13,517 nt of DNA from Propionivibrio sp. Its GTDB lineage: Bacteria > Pseudomonadota > Gammaproteobacteria > Burkholderiales > Rhodocyclaceae. The stretch covers positions 1 to 13,517 of the forward strand of contig QKII01000377.1 of the NCBI GenBank assembly GCA_003249625.1, given 5' to 3'. Below, one piece after another: positions 7,501 to 13,517 of the stretch. Each line of letters opens with the position of its first letter. The stretch's first letter is position 1. The position numbers and the translations under genes were made by a program. The notes beneath the pieces are model-generated. The model was given only the letters and a program-made list of their open reading frames with translations, made no database searches and was not told the DNA's origin.

Positions 7501-7927
7501 CGAAGAAAATGAAGGTGAACGAGGCGTAGATCAGTGAGGTGATCGTCGAACCGATGTAGCCGAAGCCGGCACCGCGTGTCAGCAGGTCCATGTCCAGTCC
7601 GTGCCGTGCCGCCGCATGGCTGATCGGCAAACCGATCAGGAAGATGATCAGGCCGGTGGCGAGAATTGCCCATAAGGCGTTGATGAAACCGCCTCCCACC
7701 AGCATCGTTGCGCCGACGGCTTCCAGGACCAGGAACGACGAGGCGCCGCCGAACGCCGTGTCGGCTACGCGCATTTCCGACCATTTGCGGAAGCTGTGCG
7801 GCGTGAAGCGCAATGCGTAGTCTTCCAGCGTCTCGTTGGCGACCCAGGTGTTGTAGTCGCGACGGATCTTGACAACGCGTTGCAGCGGTTCGGCGGGCGA
7901 GTCGGTCGGGGAACTGGGCGTAGGCAT
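4526..7927 (-). CDS. NCS1-family transporter fused to a cysteine-rich segment and hybrid histidine kinase
   Basis: 1133-residue inner-membrane sensor. Residues about 30-495 are a full NCS1 (purine/cytosine permease-like) transporter with roughly twelve membrane spans, including the family-like stretch MDLLTRGAGFGYIGSTIT (113-130). Residues 507-544 hold nine cysteines (507, 508, 510, 522, 530, 533, 534, 540, 544). Two more spans follow near 568-597 and 618-640, then a coiled linker. The kinase core has phospho-acceptor H694 in SHELRTP, an N-box at 801-816, DTGPGIP at 839-845 and GSGVGLT at 866-872. A receiver domain at 928-1045 carries D934, phospho-acceptor D978 and K1029. A helical tail (about 1070-1133) ends the protein. 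The start lies three bases after the ABC exporter stop, and the end overlaps the regulator gene. By analogy with CbrA (an SSS transporter-kinase) the transporter part may sense or import a nucleobase-like or nitrogen compound. Ligand and transport activity are inference. Confidence 0.9.
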   Translation of the reverse strand: MPTPSSPTDSPAEPLQRVVKIRRDYNTWVANETLEDYALRFTPHSFRKWSEMRVADTAFGGASSFLVLEAVGATMLVGGGFINALWAILATGLIIFLIGLPISHAAARHGLDMDLLTRGAGFGYIGSTITSLIYASFTFIFFALEAAIMAYALELGFGIPPAWGYLICALVVIPLVTHGVTVISRLQAWTRPLWLILLILPFAFLLAEEPQVLSELARYAGADGNGGSFSMPLFGAALTVGIALVTQMGEQADYLRFMPERTPENARRWWLATLLGGPGWILPGIAKMLGGALLAYLTLRNSVPVEKAVDPNQMYLIGFSHVFSNSTLAIGATVLFVVISQLKINVTNAYAGSLAWSNFFARLTHSHPGRVVWVVFNTLIALLLMELDVFQALGQVLGLYSNIAISWMAAVVADLVINKPLGLSPPGIEFKRSHLYDINPVGVGAMGIASLLSIAAFTGLLGDSLQPYASFIALLSAFVASPLLAWWTDGRYYLVRQDQVAAGKQRCCICERDYEAEDTAHCPAYSGQICSLCCSLDARCDDLCKPGSNLAGQWRNLLERLLPASVTPYLDTGLVHYLLLMAGLVPLLAGLLGLLYTHEVLALGEAQATLLPHLQQVFIKTFSALLLFAGIGAWWMVLAHKSRQVAQEESNRQTHLLMQEIASHQRTDEQLQKAKLAADQANLAKSRYISAISHELRTPLNSILGYAQILDHDEAIPPNRRQAVSVIRKSGDHLLSVIEGTLDIARIESGKMTLESKPFDFPEFLQQIVGMFELQARNKGIGFHYDPVGEMPAVVRADPRRLRQILINVLGNAVKFTVSGRVTFHVEFRHDVASFEVRDTGPGIPEDERERIFEPFVRGRTAQASGSGVGLTVARMLTTLMGGEMTVSSTSGEGSVFRMRLFLPQVHAVQAERELPRAARIGYVGIRRRVLVVDNEKDDRDMLQSVLDPLGFQVEQAASGEECLQIVPTFAPHLIFMDLAMPGMDGWETIRQLREQELTDAQIAIISANAFEKGQENDVGIADEDFIVKPLRVDELLDWIGHKLNLTWVHADRAPERPAPATPAAVIPPGKEELQALDELIDLGYVRGILNKLGEIERTSPASGEFVIILRNLARQFQFDAMKEILRKARDAS

Positions 7928-7930
7928 GGC

Positions 7931-9778
7931 TTATGTTGTCGCTTCCAACGGGTCTTCCTGCGTATTCTCCACGCTCTCGTCTTCCCTCTGCTGCAGTGCC
8001 CACATCTGGGTGTAACGTCCGTTCGCCGCAATCAGTTCGGCGTGCGTGCCGCGTTCGACAATCCGGCCGGCGTCCATGACCAGGATGCTGTCGGCGTTCA
8101 TCACCGTCGATAGCCGGTGGGCGATCACCAGCGTGGTTCGGCCCACGGAGGCGCTTTCGATGCTGGCCTGGATCGCCTGTTCGGTTTTCGAGTCGAGTGA
8201 GGAGGTCGCCTCGTCGAATACGAGCAGCGGAGGGTTCTTGAGCAGGGCGCGGGCGATGGCGACGCGCTGCTTCTCCCCGCCGGAGAGCTTGAGCCCGCGT
8301 TCGCCGACGCGGGTGTCGAACCCTTGCGGCAACAGCTTGATGAAGTCGGTGAGCCGGGCGGCCTCTGCGGCGGCGATGACTTCCTCACGAGAGGCGTCAG
8401 GGCGGCCGTACTGGATGTTGTAGAAAATCGTGTCGTTGAACAGGATCGTGTCCTGCGGCACGATGGCGATCGCCGCGCGCAGACTCGCCTGCGTGAGCAT
8501 CCGCAGGTCATGTCCGTTGATGCGGATGGCGCCGCGATTGACATCGTAGAAGCGGTAGAGCAGGCGGGCCAGCGTCGATTTTCCCGAGCCGGATTCGCCG
8601 ACGACGGCCACGGTCGCTCCGGCTGGTATGGAAAATTCCACGCCATGCAGGATCGGGCGCTTGCCGTCGTAAGAGAAATCGACTTCGTCAAACTGCACTT
8701 CAATCGTCCGGGGAATCAGCGCGACGGCATCCGGCGCATCGGCGATCTCCCGGTGCACGTTGAGCAGGCCGAACATCCGCTCGATGTCGGCCAGCGCCTG
8801 GCGGATTTCGCGATATACCACGCCGAGGAAATTCAGTGGCATGTACAGCTGGACGAGCAGGGCGTTGACCAGCACCAAATCGCCGAGGGTCATCGTGCCC
8901 TGGTTTACGCCGGCGGTTGCGCGCCACATCATCGCCGTGACCGCCGCCGCAATGATGACCTGCTGCCCCATGTTGAGCCAGGAAAGCGATACCTGGCTCT
9001 GCGTCGCCGCATCCTCCCATTCGCACAGATGGGCGTCATAGCGCCGTGCCTCGTGCTCCTCGTTGTTGAAGTACTTGACCGTCTCGTAGTTGAGCAGGCT
9101 GTCGATGGCGTCGGTGTTGGCCGCCGAATCAGCCTGGTTGGCGCGCCGCCGGATGCCGATACGCCAGTTGCTGATGAGTACCGTGAAGACGATGTACGCC
9201 GAGAGCGACAACACGGTGATCAGGACAAAACCACTGTCGTATTTTGTCGCCAGAATGCCGATCACCAGCCCGATCTCCACCAGCGTAGGCAGGATCGAAT
9301 AGAGCGTGTAGGTGATCAGGCTTGAAATCGATCGGTTCCCACGCTCCATGTCGCGCGAGATGCCCCCAGTCTGCCGTTCGAGATGGAAGCGCAGTGAGAG
9401 CGCATGCAGGTGCCTGAAAACTTCCAGCGATACGCGCCGTACAGCCTCCTGGGTGACCCTCGCGAAAAGGATCTCGCGCAGTTCGGTAAACAGCGAGTTC
9501 CCGAACTTCAGGATGCCGTAGAGAACGAGCAGCAGGATAGGAAATCCGAGCGCTCGTTGCGGCTCCGAGAGGTCGTCGATCATCGACTTGAAGACCATCG
9601 GGACGGATACGTTGGCCAGCTTGGCCGCGACGAGGCAGGCGAAGGAAAACAGCACGCGCCACTTGTGCTGCCAGAGGTAGGGCGCGAGACGCCCGACGGT
9701 CTTCCACGGATGGGGGGAGGATGTCTCGCTCGGAGGATCGAGGTGGTAGGCGGACGAATGGCGGGACGAACGGCGCAT
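7931..9778 (-). CDS. Atm1-type ABC exporter (permease-ATPase half transporter)
   Basis: Homodimeric inner-membrane ABC exporter of the Atm1/HMT1 class, which in known members exports glutathione-linked sulfur or metal compounds. Residues about 35-330 form the six-span permease, including LLNYETVKYFNNEE (228-241), a hallmark stretch of Atm1 proteins. The ATPase part has Walker A GESGSGKS (394-401), Q442, signature LSGGEKQR (498-505), Walker B LLVFDEATS (518-526) and switch H554. Start choice is uncertain. I used ATG 9778 (615 residues, MRRSSRHSS), which fits the family length, but no ribosome site precedes it. ATG 9838 would add 20 residues, and a GTG at 9919 would place the start inside the promoter region. 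It is the first gene of a leftward operon, with the transporter-kinase starting three bases after its stop. The metabolic link to that kinase is not evident from sequence. Confidence 0.88.
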   Translation of the reverse strand: MRRSSRHSSAYHLDPPSETSSPHPWKTVGRLAPYLWQHKWRVLFSFACLVAAKLANVSVPMVFKSMIDDLSEPQRALGFPILLLVLYGILKFGNSLFTELREILFARVTQEAVRRVSLEVFRHLHALSLRFHLERQTGGISRDMERGNRSISSLITYTLYSILPTLVEIGLVIGILATKYDSGFVLITVLSLSAYIVFTVLISNWRIGIRRRANQADSAANTDAIDSLLNYETVKYFNNEEHEARRYDAHLCEWEDAATQSQVSLSWLNMGQQVIIAAAVTAMMWRATAGVNQGTMTLGDLVLVNALLVQLYMPLNFLGVVYREIRQALADIERMFGLLNVHREIADAPDAVALIPRTIEVQFDEVDFSYDGKRPILHGVEFSIPAGATVAVVGESGSGKSTLARLLYRFYDVNRGAIRINGHDLRMLTQASLRAAIAIVPQDTILFNDTIFYNIQYGRPDASREEVIAAAEAARLTDFIKLLPQGFDTRVGERGLKLSGGEKQRVAIARALLKNPPLLVFDEATSSLDSKTEQAIQASIESASVGRTTLVIAHRLSTVMNADSILVMDAGRIVERGTHAELIAANGRYTQMWALQQREDESVENTQEDPLEATT

Positions 9779-9836
9779 GGTGGATTGCAGGAAATGCGTG
9801 GAGTGCCGAAAGACAGGCAGCGGGAAGAGACTCGGC

Positions 9837-9842
9837 ATTGTA
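9837..9842 (-). promoter_or_regulatory. possible -10 element for the ABC exporter operon
   Basis: On the minus strand this reads TACAAT, five of six matches to the -10 consensus, about 60 bases upstream of the ATG at 9778. No good -35 is seen at 16-18 bases. A second minus-strand candidate is TATTAT at 9903-9898. Which one is used decides whether the ATG at 9838 can be the start codon, because transcription from TACAAT would begin downstream of it. Confidence 0.25.
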
Positions 9843-9844
9843 TC

Positions 9845-9860
9845 CCGGGGGAGCCCCCGG
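9845..9860. repeat. GC-only inverted repeat in the divergent intergenic region
   Basis: CCGGGGG (9845-9851) and CCCCCGG (9854-9860) are perfectly complementary with two bases between them. In a leftward transcript starting at the distal minus-strand promoter this would form a very stable hairpin six bases before the ATG at 9838, masking its ribosome site. It has no T run on either side, so it is not a standard terminator. It could be an operator, a leader hairpin or incidental. Confidence 0.45.
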
Positions 9861-9893
9861 TGCCGGAAAGCACGGTTCTTCCAAGGCCTGCTC

Positions 9894-9902
9894 TGGCATA
9901 AT
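9894..9902 (+). promoter_or_regulatory. extended -10 promoter of the DUF2802/SPOR operon
   Basis: TGGCATAAT gives an extended -10 (TG, one base, CATAAT, five of six matches), 30 bases before the ATG at 9933. The expected start near 9909 leaves a leader of about 24 bases. The -35 region is poor, as is usual with extended -10 promoters. The same A/T-rich core reads TATTAT on the other strand, so the site could fire in both directions. Confidence 0.45.
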
Positions 9903-9932
9903 AGCGCGCAAAATTGCACTCGCAGGTATTCA

Positions 9933-10529
9933 ATGGACCCCGACTTTCTGGCGTATCTGGGCTGGCGCGAAGCGTTGATTGCCGTCGTGGCGTTGTTGGT
10001 GGTCTACATTCTGATTTCGTTTCTGCGTATCAGTCGTTTGAAAAACCGCACGGTGCACGCGCAAAGCACGGCACCCCAGGCCGCACCGGCTGCCGTTGCG
10101 GCGTATGTTGCCGTCCAGGAGGTGGATAACCCACCGACCAAGCCCGCGGATGAGGCGCCGGTTGCTTCGGCGTTGCAGGAGGAGAGTCGGGAACGCGAGC
10201 GCACCTTCGCATGGAACGAGCCTCCTGAGGTTTCCGTGGACACCCGTCGGATCGAGGTGCTTGAGCAGGAAGTCGCGCAACTGCGCCGGGAGATCGGTGG
10301 CTTGCTCGCCGAGGTGCAGACATTACGCGATGAGCAGCGGCGCGAGTTGTCGAAGGTGCAGGTGGCTCAGAACGCCTCGCCGTACTACAGCGACGCGATG
10401 CAGTTGGCGCTGCAGGGGCAGGACGCCGCGGGAATCTCGCAGCTTTGCGGGATTTCGCGTGCCGAAGCCGATCTGGTCGTCGCCCTCGCGCGCAACCAAG
10501 GCCAGGATCAAGAACAGCCGCTCGACTGA
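9933..10529 (+). CDS. Membrane-anchored coiled-coil protein with DUF2802 domain
   Basis: 198-residue protein of unknown function. One N-terminal membrane span (about residues 13-32, ALIAVVALLVVYILISFL) is followed by positively charged residues that place the rest in the cytoplasm. A low-complexity Ala/Pro linker (45-80), a coiled coil (about 103-145, heptad-like RRIEVLEQEVAQLRREIGG) and a C-terminal DUF2802 module (about 147-187, containing GQDAAGISQLCGISRAEADL) come next. That module resembles a small helix-turn-helix but no function is established for it. ATG 9933 was chosen because it starts just before the span and has a modest CAGG site eight bases upstream; the frame is open further left, over the promoter. 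A SPOR-domain gene follows after 26 bases, suggesting a cell-envelope or division context. Confidence 0.82.
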   Translation: MDPDFLAYLGWREALIAVVALLVVYILISFLRISRLKNRTVHAQSTAPQAAPAAVAAYVAVQEVDNPPTKPADEAPVASALQEESRERERTFAWNEPPEVSVDTRRIEVLEQEVAQLRREIGGLLAEVQTLRDEQRRELSKVQVAQNASPYYSDAMQLALQGQDAAGISQLCGISRAEADLVVALARNQGQDQEQPLD

Positions 10530-10555
10530 ATCGCTTTTGGCGCCAGAGGAAAAAA

Positions 10556-11347
10556 ATGACCAACAACCAGCTGCCCGATCAACAGAACAAAGACACACCC
10601 CAGTCGGGGGGGGGCAAGCCGGGCGAGCTTCCCGACGTGCGACGCAAGCTGGTTTGGCGCATCGGGATTGCCGGGGTCATGGTTGTCGGTCTGCTCGGCG
10701 GGCTAGCACTCTTTGACTATCTGGCCACGCCGGGCGATGCGCCCGAGGTCGAATACACGCAATTCACCGAGCCGGTGCCGGTGGCCAAAAAGGCCGTGAC
10801 GCAGCCTGTCGTTCCGATCGAGCCCGTCGAGCCCGTCGAGTCGGTCACTCCGCCTGCGGAAGAAGCGAAAATCAGCGAGCCGGAGTCGACCGGCGCTCCG
10901 GTCGATAAATCAGGGCGTTCGGCTGCATTGCCGCCGGTGCCGGAGGTTGATGCCGTTCCGAGTGTATCCAGGGCCAAACCGGCGCGTCAGGCAGTGGTCA
11001 CCGAGCGGGGGCAGACCGCCGCGCAATCGCGCAGCGCCGAGAAGGCGCCACCGCACGCGGCCGAGGCCTCGCCGGTCGCCGCAGAGAAACCGGCTTTGCC
11101 GGTGCAGTCACCGCAACTATTGTCGAAGCTGTTGTCGGGCTACACCCTGCAGGCTGGCGTGTTCGTCGACCCGAAACGTGCGGAAGAACTCCACGCCCGC
11201 CTCTTGCAGGAAGGCATTCCGGCGACGATCGAGACGCGTGTCCTGGTCGGGCCGTTCAAGAACCGCAAGGAGGCCGAAGCGGCGCGGAAAAAGCTGCGGG
11301 CGCTGGGCTTCGACTCTGTGCAGCTGCCACGCAGCGGCAAGAAATAG
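10556..11347 (+). CDS. SPOR-domain membrane protein (FtsN/DedD-like layout)
   Basis: 263-residue bitopic protein: a short cytoplasmic N-terminus, one span (about 33-56, VWRIGIAGVMVVGLLGGLAL), a long Pro/Ala/Glu-rich periplasmic linker (57-190), and a SPOR domain at the end (about 193-260, SGYTLQAGVFVDPKRAEEL through VLVGPFKNRKEAEAARKKL). SPOR domains bind denuded glycan strands at the septum, so a role in division or peptidoglycan is likely; FtsN and DedD share the layout but orthology is not proven. The start at ATG 10556 is fixed by AGAGGA at 10545-10550. The linker contains EPVEPVES, encoded by a 9-base tandem repeat. Codons 17-20 hold a run of nine G. It is in an operon with the DUF2802 gene, and its stop directly abuts the stop of the opposing TPR gene. 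Confidence 0.9.
   Translation: MTNNQLPDQQNKDTPQSGGGKPGELPDVRRKLVWRIGIAGVMVVGLLGGLALFDYLATPGDAPEVEYTQFTEPVPVAKKAVTQPVVPIEPVEPVESVTPPAEEAKISEPESTGAPVDKSGRSAALPPVPEVDAVPSVSRAKPARQAVVTERGQTAAQSRSAEKAPPHAAEASPVAAEKPALPVQSPQLLSKLLSGYTLQAGVFVDPKRAEELHARLLQEGIPATIETRVLVGPFKNRKEAEAARKKLRALGFDSVQLPRSGKK
10606..10614 (+). repeat. Run of nine G inside the SPOR gene
   Basis: Nine consecutive G encode most of a Ser-Gly-Gly-Gly turn at residues 17-20, just before the membrane span. A one-base slip would truncate the protein very early. The frame is intact as given. Such runs are both slippage-prone in cells and error-prone in sequencing. Confidence 0.9.
10820..10837 (+). repeat. 9-base tandem repeat in the SPOR linker
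   Basis: GAGCCCGTC occurs twice in tandem, followed by a degenerate third copy GAGTCGGTC (10838-10846). It encodes EPV-EPV-ESV in the periplasmic linker. Multiples of nine keep frame, so copy number could vary between strains without breaking the gene. Confidence 0.8.
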
Positions 11348-11701
11348 TCAAGCGTCAGTCGCTTCGCTGTCGGCGACGCCGAGCTGCCGCGAGATGCGTC
11401 GGGCAAAGACGCCCATCTCCTTGGCCGCCTGCAGGTCTCCCTTGGCCTTTGAGATCGCGATGCCGCTACGGTACGCCTCGAGTGCCTCGGGCAACGCACC
11501 GCTTTCGGCCAGTGCCTTGCCGAGCAGTTTCCAGGCCGCCGAGTAGTTCGGGTCGCGGCGGACTGCCTCGCGGAAGCAGTCCGCGGCGCGTGCCGGTTCG
11601 CCGGCCTTGAGCCATTCGTTGCCCAGCGAGTAGCGCAGCAGCGCGCCGTCACGCGGGCCGCCGAGCAGTTTTTCCAGATTGGCGATGATCGGAGTTGTCA
11701 C
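11348..11701 (-). CDS. Small TPR-repeat protein
   Basis: 117-residue, probably cytoplasmic protein made of tetratricopeptide-type helical repeats: [31 protein letters not shown] (about 27-57) and [26 protein letters not shown] (59-84), followed by a helical tail with [13 protein letters not shown]. No signal peptide, membrane span or catalytic motif is seen. The function is unknown; TPR modules mediate protein contacts. Translation starts at GTG 11701, supported by AAGGA on the minus strand seven bases upstream. It reads away from ridA (53-base divergent gap) and its stop directly abuts the SPOR gene stop with no room for a terminator. Confidence 0.85.
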   Translation of the reverse strand: MTTPIIANLEKLLGGPRDGALLRYSLGNEWLKAGEPARAADCFREAVRRDPNYSAAWKLLGKALAESGALPEALEAYRSGIAISKAKGDLQAAKEMGVFARRISRQLGVADSEATDA

Positions 11702-11754
11702 TTATTATTCCTTCAGGGAGTCCTTGCACACGTAGTGAAAAGGAGAAAGGCAAA

Positions 11755-12146
11755 ATGAGCAAATCAGTCATATGCACGACAAATGCGCCTGCAGCGATCG
11801 GCACCTATTCGCAAGCGATCCGGGCCGGCTACACGGTTTACCTGGCAGGCCAGATCGGACTCGATCCGGAAACCATGCAGCTCGTCGATGGCATCGACGC
11901 GCAGATCGACCGGGCGTTGCCGAGGAAGCCGGCGGTTCGATGGACGAAATCGTGAAGATCACCATCTATCTTACCGATCTGGGGAATTACGCCAAGGTCA
12001 ATGACGCGATGGCGAAATTGTTCGCAGAGCCGTTTCCGGCGCGCGCCGTCGTCGGCGTTTCAGCCTTGCCGCGCGGTGCGCTCGTCGAAGTCGATGCCAT
12101 CATGGAGTTGTCGAGTCTGAGTCGAGGGGTTGAAGACGTCGGATGA
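11755..12146 (+). pseudogene. ridA: RidA (enamine/imine deaminase), frameshifted by an internal deletion
   Basis: RidA hydrolyses reactive enamine/imine intermediates such as 2-aminoacrylate released by PLP enzymes. The first 53 residues ([20 protein letters not shown] through DAQIDR, 11755-11913) are normal, and the frame then ends at a TGA at 11953-11955. The rest of the family sequence continues in another frame ([19 protein letters not shown] ... FPARAVVGVSALPRG ... VEVDAI), ending at TGA 12144-12146. Aligning with E. coli RidA, six residues plus one base are missing at the join, so the simplest event is a 19-base deletion near 11913. The conserved Arg (FPAR) and Glu (VEVDAI) of the active site are intact in the second part. 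The start is supported by AAAGGAG at 11738-11744. A real mutation or an assembly error is possible; programmed frameshifting is unlikely because conserved residues are lost. Confidence 0.85.
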
Positions 12147-13517
12147 TGAGATCAAGGCGCCGCCGGCGCTGAAGGCGCGACTGGGCAAGCTGGGGCTGAC
12201 ACGTCGGAGCGACTTGGTCCTGCATCTGCCGCTGCGTTACGAAGACGAGACGCGGATTCAGCTGGTTGCGCATGCGCCTGCCGGCTGTCCTGTGCAGGTC
12301 GAAGTCGAGGTGACGGACGTGTCGGTCCAGTTCCGGCCGCGCCGGCAGCTCGTCGCGCGGGTTGCCGATGTGAGCGGCGAGTTGACGCTGCGCTTCCTCA
12401 ATTTCTACGGCAGCCAGACCAAGCAGTTGGAGCGGGTGCGCGACGAAGGTCGGAAGTTGCGTGTGTTCGGCGAACTCCGGCATGGCTTTCTGGGGGCTGA
12501 GATGGTTCATCCGCGCTATCGGGTGGTCGATGATGCTGTCCCGTTACCAGCTGCGTTGACGCCGGTTTATCCGACGACGGCGGGCGTCTCGCAGGCCGTT
12601 TTACGCAAGCAGATCGCTGTTGCCATCGATGCCGACGGGCTCGAAGAGCTGCTCGACGAAGCGTGGTTTAATCGGCAGGGATTGCCGGCCTTCGGGGCGG
12701 CCGTCCTGACCTTGCACGCACCGCCCCCCGAGGTGGCGGAAGCGTCCTTGCAGCAACGCACGCATCCGGCCTGGCGGCGGATCAAATTCGATGAACTGCT
12801 TGCGCAGCAGCTTTCGTTGCGTCGTGCCTATCTCAATCGCCGTGGCAACGGCGCGCCGCGCTTGGCTGCGTCGGGGCAACTGGCCGAACGACTGTTGGCG
12901 GCGCTGCCGTTTCCGTTGACCGGAGCGCAGCGGCGAGTGGTCGCCGAGATTGGCGCCGACATGGCGAAGCCGATGCCGATGCAACGCCTTTTGCAAGGCG
13001 ATGTCGGCAGCGGCAAGACCATCGTCGCTGCGTTGGCAGCTTGCCAGGCGATCGAGGCGGGCTTTCAGGCGGCGTTCATGGCGCCAACCGAGATCCTGGC
13101 AGAGCAGCATTACCTCAAGCTGCGCGCCTGGCTCGAACCACTCGGTGTTACCGTCGCCTGGCTGACCGGCAGCCTGTCCAAGGCGGGCAAGCTGGCCGCG
13201 CAGCAGCAGGCGGCCGGCAGTGCGCAGTTGGTTGTCGGTACGCACGCATTGATCCAGGAGAATGTCGATTTCGCCCGCCTGGGCTTGGCGGTCGTCGATG
13301 AACAGCACCGCTTCGGCGTCGCTCAGCGTCTGGCCTTGCGGCGCAAGGGAGGATCCGGCGGGGCCGTGCCGCATCAATTGATGATGTCGGCGACGCCGAT
13401 CCCGCGTACCTTGGCCATGAGTTATTACGCCGATCTGGACGTATCGGTGCTCGACGAGTTGCCTCCCGGGCGCACGCCGGTACGCACCCGGCTGGTTTCC
13501 GACGCACGCCGGGACGA
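12130..13517 (+). CDS. recG: ATP-dependent DNA helicase RecG, N-terminal two thirds (cut by window edge)
   Basis: RecG remodels stalled replication forks and Holliday junctions. About 462 residues are visible, from an estimated family length near 680-700; the gene runs off the right edge. The N-terminal helical and wedge (OB-fold) part includes LVLHLPLRYEDET and LRFLNFYGSQ. The helicase part has Walker A GDVGSGKT at 290-297, APTEILAEQH, the DEQHRFG box starting at D390, and motif III SATPIPRT from S420. The frame is open from 12121 (stop at 12118-12120) and contains no ATG or GTG near the expected beginning. TTG 12130 gives the right N-terminus (KTSDDEIKAPPALKARLGKLGL), though GAGGGG is very close to it. 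It overlaps the end of the broken ridA by 17 bases, so it was probably translationally coupled to ridA. Confidence 0.93.
   Translation, partial: MKTSDDEIKAPPALKARLGKLGLTRRSDLVLHLPLRYEDETRIQLVAHAPAGCPVQVEVEVTDVSVQFRPRRQLVARVADVSGELTLRFLNFYGSQTKQLERVRDEGRKLRVFGELRHGFLGAEMVHPRYRVVDDAVPLPAALTPVYPTTAGVSQAVLRKQIAVAIDADGLEELLDEAWFNRQGLPAFGAAVLTLHAPPPEVAEASLQQRTHPAWRRIKFDELLAQQLSLRRAYLNRRGNGAPRLAASGQLAERLLAALPFPLTGAQRRVVAEIGADMAKPMPMQRLLQGDVGSGKTIVAALAACQAIEAGFQAAFMAPTEILAEQHYLKLRAWLEPLGVTVAWLTGSLSKAGKLAAQQQAAGSAQLVVGTHALIQENVDFARLGLAVVDEQHRFGVAQRLALRRKGGSGGAVPHQLMMSATPIPRTLAMSYYADLDVSVLDELPPGRTPVRTRLVSDARRD

Noticed and set aside
8324..9325. 333-codon plus-strand open frame antisense to the ABC exporter
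   Set aside because: Opposite a gene with intact Walker A, signature and Walker B motifs; the translation matches nothing.
9779..9919. N-terminal extension of the ABC exporter to GTG 9919
   Set aside because: The added 47 residues have no membrane-protein features, cover the promoter region and have no ribosome site.
11772..12146. Second half of ridA as an independent gene starting upstream at 11772
   Set aside because: The portion before about 11913 in this frame is a shadow of the real ridA start. Only the part after the break matches RidA.

Overview
The window looks like chromosomal DNA of a GC-rich betaproteobacterium. Gene content and protein sequences resemble the Rhodocyclales (Dechloromonas/Accumulibacter type), but that placement comes from recognition of the protein families, not from a search. 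Almost all of it is coding. No rRNA, tRNA, CRISPR array, insertion sequence or phage gene is visible, and no stretch over 300 bases lacks a gene.

Left part (1-2799, + strand): tyrS (tyrosyl-tRNA synthetase), then a 229-base gap, then an ArgD-like acetylornithine aminotransferase. The gap is not empty. It holds a good sigma70-type promoter, a 29-codon arginine-rich open frame starting at the predicted transcription start, a strong GC-rich hairpin and a perfect 13-bp intrinsic terminator just before the aminotransferase ribosome site. Part of the hairpin can also pair with the terminator's 5' arm. This is the layout of a transcription attenuator, here possibly responding to arginine, and it is one of the two most interesting signals in the window.

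Middle part (2796-9778, - strand): a probable four-gene operon read leftwards. It encodes an Atm1-type ABC exporter, a 1133-residue fusion of an NCS1-family (purine/cytosine permease) transporter with a cysteine-rich segment and a hybrid histidine kinase, a REC/PAS-like/LuxR response regulator overlapping the kinase gene by 11 bases, and a YdfG-type short-chain dehydrogenase. The transporter-kinase is the other highlight: its architecture suggests a membrane transporter used as a sensor, in the manner of CbrA but built on a different transporter family.

Right part (9933-13517): on the + strand, a membrane-anchored coiled-coil DUF2802 protein and a SPOR-domain protein form a small envelope/division-type operon, divergent from the ABC exporter. 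A small TPR gene lies on the - strand and abuts the SPOR gene tail to tail. Next come a ridA gene broken by what looks like a 19-base deletion, and the first two thirds of recG (helicase), which runs off the right edge and probably starts at a TTG codon.
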